In this document: in pieces, positions 32,303 through 39,275 of the stretch
How positions within the stretch are numbered: the first letter of the stretch is position 1
How the letters are laid out: each line of letters opens with the position of its first letter
Origin: Rubrivivax sp.
Lineage (GTDB): Bacteria; Pseudomonadota; Gammaproteobacteria; Burkholderiales; Burkholderiaceae_C
Direction: 5' to 3'
NCBI GenBank assembly: GCA_022843905.1
Contig: JALHMT010000050.1
Location: 1 to 39,275 of the forward strand
Length of the DNA stretch: 39,275 nucleotides
Notes under the pieces: generated by a model
Told to the model about the DNA's origin: nothing
Databases searched by the model: none
The model's input: only the letters and a program-made list of their open reading frames with translations
Made by a program: the position numbers and the translations under genes

Positions 32303-33301
32303 TCAGCCCGGGCCCCCCGAAGCGGCGCGCACCTGAGGATTGATGGGTGTCGGCGGCGTTCCGCCGTTCAGGGCGGCGATGAGATTGTCGGCCGCCAGGT
32401 CGGCCATTCTGCGGCGCGTGGCCACCGTGGCGCTGGCGATGTGCGGCGTGAGCACCACGTTGGGCACTTCGAGCAAGCCCGGGTGCACGGCCGGTTCACC
32501 CTCGAACACGTCCAGGCCCGCCGCGGCGATACGGCGCTCTCGCAATGCGACGGCCAGCGCGGCGTCGTCGACGATGCCACCGCGGGCGACGTTGGTCAGC
32601 GTCGCGGTCGGCTTCATCAGGGCCAGTTCCGCCGCCCCGATGGCATGGTGGCTCTGCGGCGAGTACGGCAGCACCAGAACGAGATGGTCGGCCTCGCGCA
32701 GCAGCGTGGCCTTGTCGACGTAGCGGGCTGCGAGAGGCTGCTCCTGCTCGGCGGTGAGCCGGCTGCGGTTGTGATAGATCACCTTCATGCCGAAGCCCAG
32801 TGCCCCGCGCCGCGCGATGGCCTGCCCGATGCGGCCCATGCCCAGGATGCCCAGCGTGGCGCCGTGCACGTCGCTGCCGGTGAACATGTCGTAGGCCCAG
32901 CGGGTCCACTCGCCGCGGCGCAGATAGTGTTCGCTTTCGGCCATCCGCCGCGCCGTGGCCATCATCAGCGCGAACCCGAAGTCGGCCGTGGTTTCCGTGA
33001 GCACGTCGGGCGTGTTGGTCGCCAGCACGCCCCGCGCCGTGCAGGCCGCGATGTCGAAATTGTTGTATCCCACCGCCATGTTGGCCACCACCTTCAGTTG
33101 CGGACAGGCGGCCAGCACTTCGTCGTCGATGCGCTCGCTGCCGGTGGTGAAGGCGCCCTGCTTGCCGGCCAGCCGGGCCATCAGTTCGGACTTGGTGAAG
33201 ATCGTGTCCGATGGGTTGTCGTCGACTTCGAAGTGCTCGCGCAGGCGCTGCACCACCTCGGGGAAGACCGCTCGGGCCACGAGGACGCTGGGACGGGTCA
33301 T
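32303..33301 (-). CDS. ghrB: D-isomer-specific 2-hydroxyacid dehydrogenase, glyoxylate/2-ketogluconate reductase type
   Basis: Cytosolic NAD(P)H-dependent reductase of glyoxylate, hydroxypyruvate or 2-keto-D-gluconate. The 332-residue protein has the Rossmann loop GMGRIG (about 154-159) and the catalytic triad R240 (VARGGIVDD), E269 (EGEP) and H287 (TPHIAS). VGYNNFD near residue 77 is typical of the GhrB/glyoxylate reductase subgroup. The ATG at 33301 was chosen over an in-frame TTG three codons upstream. The precise substrate is not determined by these motifs, so the symbol is a best fit. Confidence 0.88.
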   Translation of the reverse strand: MTRPSVLVARAVFPEVVQRLREHFEVDDNPSDTIFTKSELMARLAGKQGAFTTGSERIDDEVLAACPQLKVVANMAVGYNNFDIAACTARGVLATNTPDVLTETTADFGFALMMATARRMAESEHYLRRGEWTRWAYDMFTGSDVHGATLGILGMGRIGQAIARRGALGFGMKVIYHNRSRLTAEQEQPLAARYVDKATLLREADHLVLVLPYSPQSHHAIGAAELALMKPTATLTNVARGGIVDDAALAVALRERRIAAAGLDVFEGEPAVHPGLLEVPNVVLTPHIASATVATRRRMADLAADNLIAALNGGTPPTPINPQVRAASGGPG

Positions 33302-33417
33302 GTAAGGCAACTCGTTGCGAAGGAGCGCGTAGGCTACCGCAAGCGACGGCGCGCGCGCCCTTCGTCGTGGTGCGCGCGGACGGCAGGCGGCATCGGACGG
33401 CAGACCGCCCGCGCACG

Positions 33418-33451
33418 AAAAAAATGCCTCCCGCCATCAAGGCGGGAGGCA
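33418..33451 (-). terminator. Strong intrinsic terminator of the deacetylase-thioesterase-nitroreductase operon
   Basis: On the minus strand, TGCCTCCCGCC and GGCGGGAGGCA form a perfect 11-bp stem with a five-base loop, followed by seven T residues. It lies 114 nt after the nitroreductase stop. The 33452-33564 interval between them shows no gene. Confidence 0.93.
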
Positions 33452-33564
33452 CAACTCCTGTCCGCGACCCATCACCCCGCGGTGCTGTGGCGTCGAGCGG
33501 ACTTTGACCTTACCTGCGGCAGAGCCGCCGGACAACCGGGGGGAAGCCGCTAGGAACTTTTCGC

Positions 33565-34290
33565 TCAGGATTGTGTCGATGGCGCGGCTTCGACGAAGCG
33601 CGCGAAGCCCGACACCGGCTCCCGCTCCGTCACCAGGGTGTTTTCGACGGCCGTGGCGTCGGCTTCGCCCAGCGACATGCCGCACACCACCATCTGGCTC
33701 TCCGGCAGGCTCAGATGCTCTGCGATCAGGCGATGGAACGGCGTGAAGGCGGCCTGCGGGCAGGTGTCCAGACCGCGAGCCCGGGCCGCCACCATCACGT
33801 TCTGCAGGAACATGCCGTAGTCGAGCCAGCTGCCTTGCCGCAACACGCGGTCGATGGTGAAGATCAGTCCCACCGGGGCGTCGAAGAAGGCGTAGTTGCG
33901 CGCATGCTGCTCGTGCATGCGCTGCTTGTCGGTCTTGCCGATGCCCAGCAGCGAGTACAGGTCCCAGCCCACCTTGCGCCGTCGGTCGATGTAGGGCGAA
34001 TGCCACTGGTCCGGGTAGTAGGCGTACTCCTCGGTGTGGCTGGCGCGCTGGACCGGGTCGTCGAAGGCGGCGCGGATCCTGCGGGACAGCGACTGCAGCG
34101 CGTCTCCGGTCAGCACCGTCACCTTCCAGGGCTGCGTGTTGGTGCCCGAAGGGGCGCGCGCCGCCACGGTCAGGATGGCCTCTATGGTGTCGCGCGGCAC
34201 CGGCGTCGACCTGAAGGCGCGGATGGAGCGCCGCGACGTGATGGCGGCGTCGACAGCAGCCGTGGTCTCGGGGGTGATCTTGTCGGTCAT
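33565..34290 (-). CDS. Nitroreductase-family oxidoreductase
   Basis: The 241-residue flavoprotein has the FMN-binding SRRSIRAFRSTPVP segment (about 18-31), the APSGTNTQPWKV active-site motif and the CGMSLGEAD segment near the C-terminus. Family members reduce nitroaromatics, quinones or enals with NAD(P)H; the natural substrate is unknown. The ATG at 34290 overlaps the TGA of the thioesterase gene (ATGA). It is last in a three-gene operon that ends at the terminator around 33440. Confidence 0.93.
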   Translation of the reverse strand: MTDKITPETTAAVDAAITSRRSIRAFRSTPVPRDTIEAILTVAARAPSGTNTQPWKVTVLTGDALQSLSRRIRAAFDDPVQRASHTEEYAYYPDQWHSPYIDRRRKVGWDLYSLLGIGKTDKQRMHEQHARNYAFFDAPVGLIFTIDRVLRQGSWLDYGMFLQNVMVAARARGLDTCPQAAFTPFHRLIAEHLSLPESQMVVCGMSLGEADATAVENTLVTEREPVSGFARFVEAAPSTQS

Positions 34291-34733
34291 GGCGGATTCA
34301 TCAGGGGTTTCAGTGCTGCCGACAGGGCCGGCGGCAGCTTGGCGGGGCGCCGCGTCTGGCGGTCGACGTAGACATGGACAAAGTGGCCGGCGGCCGCCGT
34401 GAGCGGCTCGCCGGCAGCGAACAGCCCGACCTCGTAACGCACGCTCGATCCGCCGATACGTGCCACACGCAGTCCGGCGTCGACCGCCTGCGGGAAGGCC
34501 AGCGGCGCGAAGTAGTTGCACTGCGTCTCGACCACCAGGCCGATGACCTCGCCTCGCTCGATGTCGAGCGCGCCGGCCTCGATGAGGTAGCGGTTCACCG
34601 CCGTGTCGAAGAAGCTGTAGTAAACGACGTTGTTGACATGCCCGTAGGCATCGTTGTCCATCCAGCGCGTGCCGATGGCGCTGAAGTGGGCATAGTGCCG
34701 GCGATCTCGGGGCTGCGGACGGACGGTGGTCAT
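34287..34733 (-). CDS. Hotdog-fold acyl-CoA thioesterase (YbgC/4HBT family)
   Basis: A 148-residue cytosolic thioesterase. The active-site motif RWMDNDAYGHVNN (about 23-35, with D26 and D28) is the 4-hydroxybenzoyl-CoA thioesterase signature. Substrate is unknown; members hydrolyse short- or medium-chain acyl-CoA or aromatic-CoA. It starts 15 nt after the deacetylase-fold gene and overlaps the nitroreductase gene by four bases, so all three are probably translated from one transcript. Confidence 0.92.
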   Translation of the reverse strand: MTTVRPQPRDRRHYAHFSAIGTRWMDNDAYGHVNNVVYYSFFDTAVNRYLIEAGALDIERGEVIGLVVETQCNYFAPLAFPQAVDAGLRVARIGGSSVRYEVGLFAAGEPLTAAAGHFVHVYVDRQTRRPAKLPPALSAALKPLMNPP

Positions 34734-34748
34734 CGTGGCTGGAGGGGA

Positions 34749-35711
34749 TCAGGCCGGCGATTGTTCCACCTCTGCACGCCGCGGCCAGCGCTGCCAGGCC
34801 GAAAAGGCTTCGGCCAGCGTCGCGCGATGCACCGCCACCGTGGTCGCCAGTTCCCTGCCGTAGCCGCCGGCCATCGACAAGGCCACGGGAATGCCGCGCG
34901 CGCGCAGCGTCGTCAGCACACGCCTGTCACGCTCGAGCAGGCCGGCGCTGCTGAGCTTGAGCCGACCAAGCCGGTCGCCCTCGTGCGGATCCGCACCTGC
35001 CAGATAGAAGGCCAGGCCCGGTGGATGGGCCGCCTGCAGCGACCAGGCGCGTTCCAGCGCCTCGTCCAGGGCCAGCAGGTAGGGCACGTCGGTGCAACCG
35101 TCGGGCAGGTCGACGTCGATGTCGCTGGCCTCCTTGCGGAAGGGAAAGTTCCTGGCGCCATGCAGCGACAAGGTGAAGACGGTCGGGTCTTCGCTGAAGA
35201 TCGACGCCGTCCCGTTGCCTTGATGCACGTCCAGGTCGATGACGAAGACGCGCAGTCCGCGCCGGTCGACGCGATGCATCTCCGCCTGCATCAGCCGCGC
35301 TGCCACGGCCACGTCGTTGAAGACACAGTAGCCCGAGCCCTTGTGAGCGTAGGCATGGTGGGTGCCGCCGGCCAGGTTGGCTGCCACGCCCTCACCGCCG
35401 AACAGCGCCGTGCGCGCTGCCGCCACGGTCGCGCCCACCGAGCGCCGAGCGCGTTCGACCATGCGCTCCGACCAAGGGAAGCCGATCTCGCGCTGCTGCG
35501 CCGCCGATGTCGTGCCTTCTGCCACTGCGGTGATCCAGGACGGATCGTGCGCCAGGGCCAGCTCGCCGTCGCTGGCAGGTGGCGCTTCGGTGACACGCAG
35601 CCCGGGCAAGGTGGCCTCTGCTGCCTCGCGCAGCAGCCGGTACTTGGTCATCGGGAAGCTGTGGCCGGCCGGCAGCGGCAGCACGAAGTGATCGGAATGG
35701 AAAGCACGCAC
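34749..35711 (-). CDS. Histone-deacetylase-fold protein (class IV/bacterial HDAC-like)
   Basis: Zinc-dependent amidohydrolase of 320 residues. It has the tandem active-site histidines H118-H119 (GGTHHAY), the zinc ligands D161 and H163 (IDLDVHQGNGT) and D241 (AGADPHEGDRLG), and a C-terminal SMAGGYGR motif. Bacterial members deacetylate proteins, polyamines or acetoin-pathway enzymes; the short form resembles HDAC11-type proteins. It appears to start at a GTG (35711) with a TAGAAT hexamer six bases upstream and no Shine-Dalgarno. It is first in an operon with a thioesterase and nitroreductase and is divergent from the phasin gene. Confidence 0.92.
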   Translation of the reverse strand: MRAFHSDHFVLPLPAGHSFPMTKYRLLREAAEATLPGLRVTEAPPASDGELALAHDPSWITAVAEGTTSAAQQREIGFPWSERMVERARRSVGATVAAARTALFGGEGVAANLAGGTHHAYAHKGSGYCVFNDVAVAARLMQAEMHRVDRRGLRVFVIDLDVHQGNGTASIFSEDPTVFTLSLHGARNFPFRKEASDIDVDLPDGCTDVPYLLALDEALERAWSLQAAHPPGLAFYLAGADPHEGDRLGRLKLSSAGLLERDRRVLTTLRARGIPVALSMAGGYGRELATTVAVHRATLAEAFSAWQRWPRRAEVEQSPA

Positions 35712-35717
35712 CGATCG

Positions 35718-35723
35718 ATTCTA
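35718..35723 (-). promoter_or_regulatory. -10-like hexamer 6 nt before the deacetylase-fold gene
   Basis: TAGAAT on the minus strand is followed by six bases and the GTG start at 35711. With a 17-base spacer its -35 position would fall at 35741-35746, inside the operator candidate at 35739-35755. No TTGACA-like -35 is visible. Confidence 0.5.
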
Positions 35724-35738
35724 GAAAGAGCACCCTAC

Positions 35739-35755
35739 TTTGCTGCATCGCAACA
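35739..35755. promoter_or_regulatory. Operator candidate 1 (PhaR-like) upstream of the phasin promoter
   Basis: TTTGCTGCATCGCAACA matches, in inverted orientation, the site at 35800-35816 with only two differences. It lies just upstream of the phasin -35. TGC/GCA-rich sites of this kind are reported for the PHA-responsive repressor PhaR; assignment to PhaR is inference. Confidence 0.6.
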
Positions 35756-35763
35756 AAAAACGC

Positions 35764-35791
35764 TTGCAATGGGCCGGGGGAACCCTATACT
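35764..35791 (+). promoter_or_regulatory. sigma70-type promoter of phaP
   Basis: -35 TTGCAA (35764-35769), a 16-base spacer and -10 TATACT (35786-35791). Transcription should start near 35798, giving a leader of about 75 nt before the phasin ATG. It is the best promoter match in the window. Confidence 0.75.
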
Positions 35792-35799
35792 TCAGTTCA

Positions 35800-35816
35800 T
35801 GTTGCAGCGCAGCAAA
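35800..35816. promoter_or_regulatory. Operator candidate 2 (PhaR-like) at the phasin transcription start
   Basis: TGTTGCAGCGCAGCAAA is the inverted partner of the site at 35739-35755; the two centres are 61 bp apart. It begins at about +3, where a bound protein would block initiation. Confidence 0.6.
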
Positions 35817-35872
35817 GAAGTTGGGCAAGCAACGCCGGGTTCCTTACCGTCAACCACCTACGGAGATTTCAC

Positions 35873-36427
35873 ATGAGCTTCACCCCCGAACAACTCGTTG
35901 CCGCCCACAAGTCCAACGTCGAGACCCTCTTCGGTCTGACCCAGAAGGCCTTCGAAGGCATGGAAAAGCTGGTCGAGCTGAACATGCAGGTCGCCAGGAC
36001 CTCGCTGAACGAGATGGCCGAGACCACCGTGGCCGCCCTGTCCGTCAAGGACGCGCAGGAACTCGTGTCCCTGCAGGCCAGCCTGCTGCAGCCGACCGCC
36101 GAGAAGGCCGCCGCCTACAGCCGTCACGTGTATGACATCGTCGCCGGCACCGGTGCCGAAGTCACCAAGGCCACCGAAGCGCAGATGGCCGACAGCCAGA
36201 AGAAGGTGCTGGCCCTGGTCGACAACGCGGTCAAGAACGCCCCCGCCGGCACCGAGAACGCCGTGGCGCTGGTCAAGTCGGCCATCACCGCCGCCAACAA
36301 CGCCTACGAAAGCGCGCACAAGGCCGCCAAGCAGGCCGCCGAAGTTGCCGAAGCCAACTTCCAGGCCGTGACCACGACGGCCGTGAAGGCCACGCAATCG
36401 GCCGCCAAGGGCAAGCGCGCTGCCTGA
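35873..36427 (+). CDS. phaP: Phasin, PHA granule-associated protein
   Basis: A 184-residue amphipathic helical protein that coats polyhydroxybutyrate granules and controls their size and number. It starts MSFTPEQLVAAHKSNVETLF, matches the betaproteobacterial phasin family (TIGR01841-type), has no cysteine or membrane segment, and ends in an alanine/lysine-rich tail. GGAG lies about 7 bases before the ATG. The codon choice is uniform and C-rich, as in highly expressed genes. It is monocistronic, with its own promoter, two flanking operator candidates and a strong terminator, and lies 23 kb from phaCAB. Confidence 0.96.
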   Translation: MSFTPEQLVAAHKSNVETLFGLTQKAFEGMEKLVELNMQVARTSLNEMAETTVAALSVKDAQELVSLQASLLQPTAEKAAAYSRHVYDIVAGTGAEVTKATEAQMADSQKKVLALVDNAVKNAPAGTENAVALVKSAITAANNAYESAHKAAKQAAEVAEANFQAVTTTAVKATQSAAKGKRAA

Positions 36428-36590
36428 AGTCGGTTCTCGACGCCGGCCCGGGCGCGATCCGGCCGACGCCGACTGAACTTTCGGGAGGCCCGCCTGTCTG
36501 ACCAGGGCCCTGGCGTCTTCGTCAGGGCCTCTCTGGACGGAAGGTAGTCTCCTCGGTACCTGGCGACATCAGCGTTGCAGGTACCTTTGG
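36428..36590 (+). other. Structured 3' untranslated region of phaP
   Basis: No gene. It holds a long pair AGTCGG (36428-36433) with CCGACT (36469-36474), a GCCCTGGCG/CGTCAGGGC hairpin with a TCTT loop (about 36508-36529), and a perfect inverted pair GGTACCTG (36555-36562) with CAGGTACC (36578-36585), directly before the terminator. This is more structure than a simple trailer needs and could be a 3'-derived small RNA. Confidence 0.45.
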
Positions 36591-36621
36591 GCCCGGTGGC
36601 AACACCGGGCTCTTTGTTTTT
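36591..36621 (+). terminator. Intrinsic terminator of phaP
   Basis: GCCCGGTG and CACCGGGC form a perfect 8-bp stem with a GCAA loop, followed by TCTTTGTTTTT. It lies about 165 nt after the phaP stop. Confidence 0.93.
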
Positions 36622-36678
36622 GGGCGTCGGACCGGCCGGCGGCCCGTCCCTGGGCCCACCAGCGGCGGGTCCCGGGGC

Positions 36679-37596
36679 CTATTTCGTCAGCGTCGCAATG
36701 CGCGCCTGCAGCGCGGGCAACAAGCGCAGTGCTGCTTCCCGCCCAGCCAGGATGACCTGGCGGCGGACCGTGAAGTCGGTGCCCCCCAGGCCCGCCAGGA
36801 GCGGCCGCACCACCACGTCGGCGTCCAGCAGTTCGAACTGGTTGATGCTGCGGCCCATGATGGCGAAGGTCTGCAGCAACATCCTCATGGCGTCGCTGGT
36901 CGGGTTGCCGTCGGGCGCTGCAGAGATGTCGACCGCAATCACGAGTTCGGCCCCCATCTGGCGCGCAAAGCGCACCGGCACGGGAGACACCAGGCCGCCA
37001 TCGACATACTCCCGCGCACCGATGCGCACCGGCTGGAACACCGCAGGCACGGCGCTCGATGCCCGCACCGCGGTGCCCGTGTCACCGCGCTGGAAGAGGA
37101 TCGGCGCGCCCGTGTCGAGGTCGGTCGCCACGATGCCCAGTGGCCGCGGCAGCTGCTCGATGCTGCGGCCGCCGGTGTGCTCGCGAACGTAGCGTGCCAG
37201 CGCTTCGCCTCGGATCAGGCCGCGTCCGGGGAAAGACCAGTCGGTGAGGGCCGATTCGTCCATCGTCAGCGCCAGGGCCCCGAGTTCGGTGCCGTTGCGG
37301 CCAGCGGCCCACAGGGCCGCCACGAGACTGCCGGCCGACGTGCCGGCCACGAGATCGACGCGGATGCCGTGCTCTTCCAGCACCTGGATGACCCCGATGT
37401 GGGCGAACCCACGCGCAGCACCGCCGCCCAGGGCCATGCCGATGCGCGGGGGCCTGGGCGGTGGTCTGGGCAACGGCGGTGGATCCGGCGGAGCCGTCGG
37501 CGGCAGCAGGGGCGGCTTCGCAGGAGGGGCTGTCTGACAGCCTGCCAGGGCCAGCAACAGGCTTCCCGCGGCGCCGAGCAGGTGGCGACGTTGCAT
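36679..37596 (-). CDS. Patatin-like phospholipase, predicted lipoprotein
   Basis: The 305-residue protein has a lipoprotein signal peptide with lipobox LALAGC (lipidated C20), a proline-rich linker (about 24-50), and a patatin domain with the oxyanion loop GGGAARG (57-63), nucleophile S87 in GTSAGS and catalytic D199 in DGG. This is the RssA/NTE-type bacterial patatin, a serine lipid hydrolase, here likely anchored to the outer or inner membrane facing the periplasm. Substrate is unknown. It has a TAGAAT hexamer six bases before the ATG and no Shine-Dalgarno, and is divergent from the sulfite reductase gene. Confidence 0.92.
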   Translation of the reverse strand: MQRRHLLGAAGSLLLALAGCQTAPPAKPPLLPPTAPPDPPPLPRPPPRPPRIGMALGGGAARGFAHIGVIQVLEEHGIRVDLVAGTSAGSLVAALWAAGRNGTELGALALTMDESALTDWSFPGRGLIRGEALARYVREHTGGRSIEQLPRPLGIVATDLDTGAPILFQRGDTGTAVRASSAVPAVFQPVRIGAREYVDGGLVSPVPVRFARQMGAELVIAVDISAAPDGNPTSDAMRMLLQTFAIMGRSINQFELLDADVVVRPLLAGLGGTDFTVRRQVILAGREAALRLLPALQARIATLTK

Positions 37597-37602
37597 GAAG
37601 AC

Positions 37603-37608
37603 ATTCTA
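37603..37608 (-). promoter_or_regulatory. -10-like hexamer 6 nt before the patatin gene
   Basis: TAGAAT on the minus strand, six bases before the ATG at 37596. The same hexamer and spacing precede the deacetylase-fold gene at 35711. Confidence 0.5.
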
Positions 37609-37615
37609 GGAATTC

Positions 37616-37629
37616 GCCAGGCGCCTGGC
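37616..37629. promoter_or_regulatory. 14-bp palindrome in the patatin promoter
   Basis: GCCAGGCGCCTGGC is a perfect palindrome occupying the spacer and -35 side of the putative -10, where a repressor would act. No cognate regulator gene is adjacent. Confidence 0.35.
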
Positions 37630-37634
37630 TCTTA

Positions 37635-37701
37635 ATTCCATAACGGAATAAGCAATCCACAGAAATGTAGTTCTCAAGCATATGAGGACTCCCTAGAGTC
37701 C
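37635..37701. promoter_or_regulatory. Inverted repeats in the sulfite reductase control region (LysR/CysB-like candidate)
   Basis: ATTCC-ATAAC-GGAAT (37635-37649) is a perfect inverted repeat of the T-N11-A shape favoured by LysR-type regulators such as CysB. A second pair, GGACTC-CCTA-GAGTCC (37686-37701), overlaps a TAGAGT hexamer that could be the -10. The regulator name is inference. Confidence 0.4.
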
Positions 37702-37787
37702 GGCTTCCGCCGAAGTCTGGGGGCGGCTGGCATGCCGGCCGTCGACCCGATCTCCGCATCTCACCCGCCAGGACGCCCTCCAGAAGC

Positions 37788-39275
37788 ATGTACCGCTACA
37801 CCGACTTCGACCGCCGCTTCGTGCACCAGCGCGCTGCGCAGTTCCGTGACCAGCTGCAGCGCCACCTGGCGGGCCAGTTGCCCGACGAAGACTTCCGCCC
37901 GCTTCGTCTGCAGAACGGCTGGTACGTGCAGCGGCATGCGCCCATGCTGCGCGTGGCCGTCCCCTATGGAGAACTGCATGCGCGCCAGCTGCGCGCGCTG
38001 GCGCGCATCGCCCGCGAGCACGACCACATCGATGTCGGCCTGCCCACCGAGCGCGGCGGCTTCGGCCACTTCACGACACGGCAGAACCTGCAGTTCAACT
38101 GGATCCCCCTGGCCGAAGCGGCCGACGTGATGGACATCCTGGCCGATGTCGACATGCACGGCATACAGACCAGCGGCAACTGCATCCGCAACATCACCAC
38201 CGACGCCCTGGCCGGCATCGCGCCCGACGAGGTCGTCGACCCCCGCCCCTACTGCGAGATCCTGCGCCAGTGGAGCACGCTGCACCCGGAGTTCGCCTTC
38301 CTGCCGCGCAAGTTCAAGATCGCCGTCAGCGGCGCGCTGGAAGACCGTGCCGCCATCGCCTGGCACGACATCGGCTTGCAGCTGCGCAGGAACGCCCTGG
38401 GCGAGGTGGGTTTCCGCGTGCTCGTGGGCGGCGGCATGGGGCGCACGCCGGTGATTGCCACCCCCATCAACGACTTCGTGCCCTGGCAGCAGATCCTCGT
38501 TTTCATCGAGGCCGTCGTACGCGTCTACAACCTCTACGGCCGCCGCGACAACCTGTACAAGGCGCGCATCAAGATCCTGGTCAAGGCCGAAGGGCGCAGG
38601 TTCGTCGACCAGGTCAACGCGGAGTTCCTGGCACTGCTGGCCGACGACACGCTGGGCGGTGCACACCTCATTCCGCAGGCCGAGCTCGATCGCGTGGCCG
38701 CCAGCTTCGTCCAACCCGTGACCGCCACACGAGAACTCGGCCACCCAGGCGAGGCCGATGCACCACCGGCCTACACCCGCTGGCTCGACCGCAACGTGCA
38801 TGCCCACAAGCTGCCTGGTTACCGCGCCGTGACGCTGTCGCTCAAGCGCGCCGGCCTGCCGCCCGGCGACGTCACGGCCGACCAGATGGAGAGGTCCGCC
38901 GCGCTGGCCGAGCAGTTCAGCCAGAGCGAGTTGCGGGTCACGCACGACCAGAACCTGCTGCTGCCCTGGGTGGCCGAAGGCGACCTGCGCGCGTTGTGGC
39001 AAGCCGCCCGCGCGGCCGGCCTGGCCACCCCCAACGTCGGCCTGCTGACCGACATGATCGCCTGCCCCGGCGGTGACCTCTGCGCTCTGGCCAATGCACG
39101 TTCGATCCCCATCGCCGCGGCACTCACCGAGCGTTTCGAGGACCTGGACGAGCTGCACGACATCGGCGACATCGACCTGCACATCAGCGGCTGCATCAAC
39201 AGCTGCGGCCACCACCACAGCGGCCACATCGGCATCCTGGGCGTCGACAAGGACGGCAGCGAGTGGTACCAGGTG
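37788..39275 (+). CDS. cysI: Siroheme nitrite/sulfite reductase, hemoprotein subunit (5' part; runs off the window)
   Basis: Reduces sulfite to sulfide in assimilatory sulfur metabolism, or nitrite to ammonia, using siroheme coupled to a 4Fe-4S cluster. The 496 complete codons visible include the N-terminal ferredoxin-like half with FGHFTTRQNLQFNW and the cluster cysteines C426 and C432 (ACPGGDLCALA, Cx5C) and C469 and C473 (SGCINSCGHHH, Cx3C). The remaining 60-90 residues should lie beyond the window. The absence of a fused flavoprotein and the usual betaproteobacterial gene order suggest the assimilatory sulfite enzyme, but a nitrite role cannot be excluded from this part. The ATG at 37788 has only a weak ribosome-binding site. 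Confidence 0.9.
   Translation, partial: MYRYTDFDRRFVHQRAAQFRDQLQRHLAGQLPDEDFRPLRLQNGWYVQRHAPMLRVAVPYGELHARQLRALARIAREHDHIDVGLPTERGGFGHFTTRQNLQFNWIPLAEAADVMDILADVDMHGIQTSGNCIRNITTDALAGIAPDEVVDPRPYCEILRQWSTLHPEFAFLPRKFKIAVSGALEDRAAIAWHDIGLQLRRNALGEVGFRVLVGGGMGRTPVIATPINDFVPWQQILVFIEAVVRVYNLYGRRDNLYKARIKILVKAEGRRFVDQVNAEFLALLADDTLGGAHLIPQAELDRVAASFVQPVTATRELGHPGEADAPPAYTRWLDRNVHAHKLPGYRAVTLSLKRAGLPPGDVTADQMERSAALAEQFSQSELRVTHDQNLLLPWVAEGDLRALWQAARAAGLATPNVGLLTDMIACPGGDLCALANARSIPIAAALTERFEDLDELHDIGDIDLHISGCINSCGHHHSGHIGILGVDKDGSEWYQV

Noticed and set aside
33302..33417. Possible gene or small RNA in the ghrB upstream gap
   Set aside because: No frame with family resemblance, no hairpin of note and no promoter beyond weak matches; it appears to be an ordinary upstream region.

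Overview
This is a GC-rich chromosomal window with dense coding and short intergenic gaps. The protein families and gene order point to a betaproteobacterium of the order Burkholderiales, most likely a Rubrivivax/Leptothrix/Ideonella-like lineage. Supporting features are a phaC-phaA-phaB cluster, a TIGR01841-type phasin, a pyruvate dehydrogenase operon whose E3 carries its own lipoyl domain, and a map-glnD-mnmH run. The order-level placement is inference from family knowledge; no rRNA or other phylogenetic marker was compared. I see no tRNA, rRNA, CRISPR, prophage or insertion sequence. Almost everything looks like core or conserved genome.

Layout: (1) 1-2351, 5' part of purL on the minus strand, divergent from map-glnD-mnmH (2495-7050, plus). 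(2) 7164-8790, three small plus-strand membrane proteins (DUF2189, DUF2788, YitT) behind a possible FNR-like box. (3) 8815-9006, a 74-bp tandem hairpin repeat that runs into the end of phaB. (4) 9000-12705, phaCAB on the minus strand, which makes polyhydroxybutyrate from acetyl-CoA. (5) 12846-15877, a small membrane protein, pgeF, a zeta-class GST plus FAH-fold hydrolase pair, and a zinc-ribbon Nudix hydrolase. (6) 15942-22709, the pyruvate dehydrogenase operon aceE-aceF-(HslV-like Ntn hydrolase)-lpdA on the minus strand, which supplies the acetyl-CoA used by phaAB. (7) 22869-29690, a DctS/FixL-type kinase and FixJ-type regulator divergent from aceE, then folD, an M3 oligopeptidase and a secreted DUF4124-glutaredoxin protein. 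(8) 29680-33301, ghrB-like dehydrogenase, rmuC and an MFS transporter on the minus strand. (9) 33418-35711, a histone-deacetylase-fold protein, a thioesterase and a nitroreductase, ending in a strong terminator. (10) 35739-36621, a phasin gene with a clear promoter flanked by two near-identical inverted operator candidates, and a strong terminator. (11) 36679-37596, a patatin-like lipoprotein, divergent from (12) 37788-39275, the 5' part of a siroheme sulfite/nitrite reductase gene.

The metabolic theme is acetyl-CoA: pyruvate dehydrogenase makes it, phaA/phaB/phaC polymerise it, and the phasin coats the granule. The most unusual items are the proteasome-like Ntn hydrolase embedded between aceF and lpdA, the duplicated operator around the phasin promoter that also covers the upstream region of the deacetylase operon, the tandem hairpin repeat at the 3' end of phaB, and a recurring -10-like hexamer 6-7 nt before start codons that suggests leaderless transcripts.
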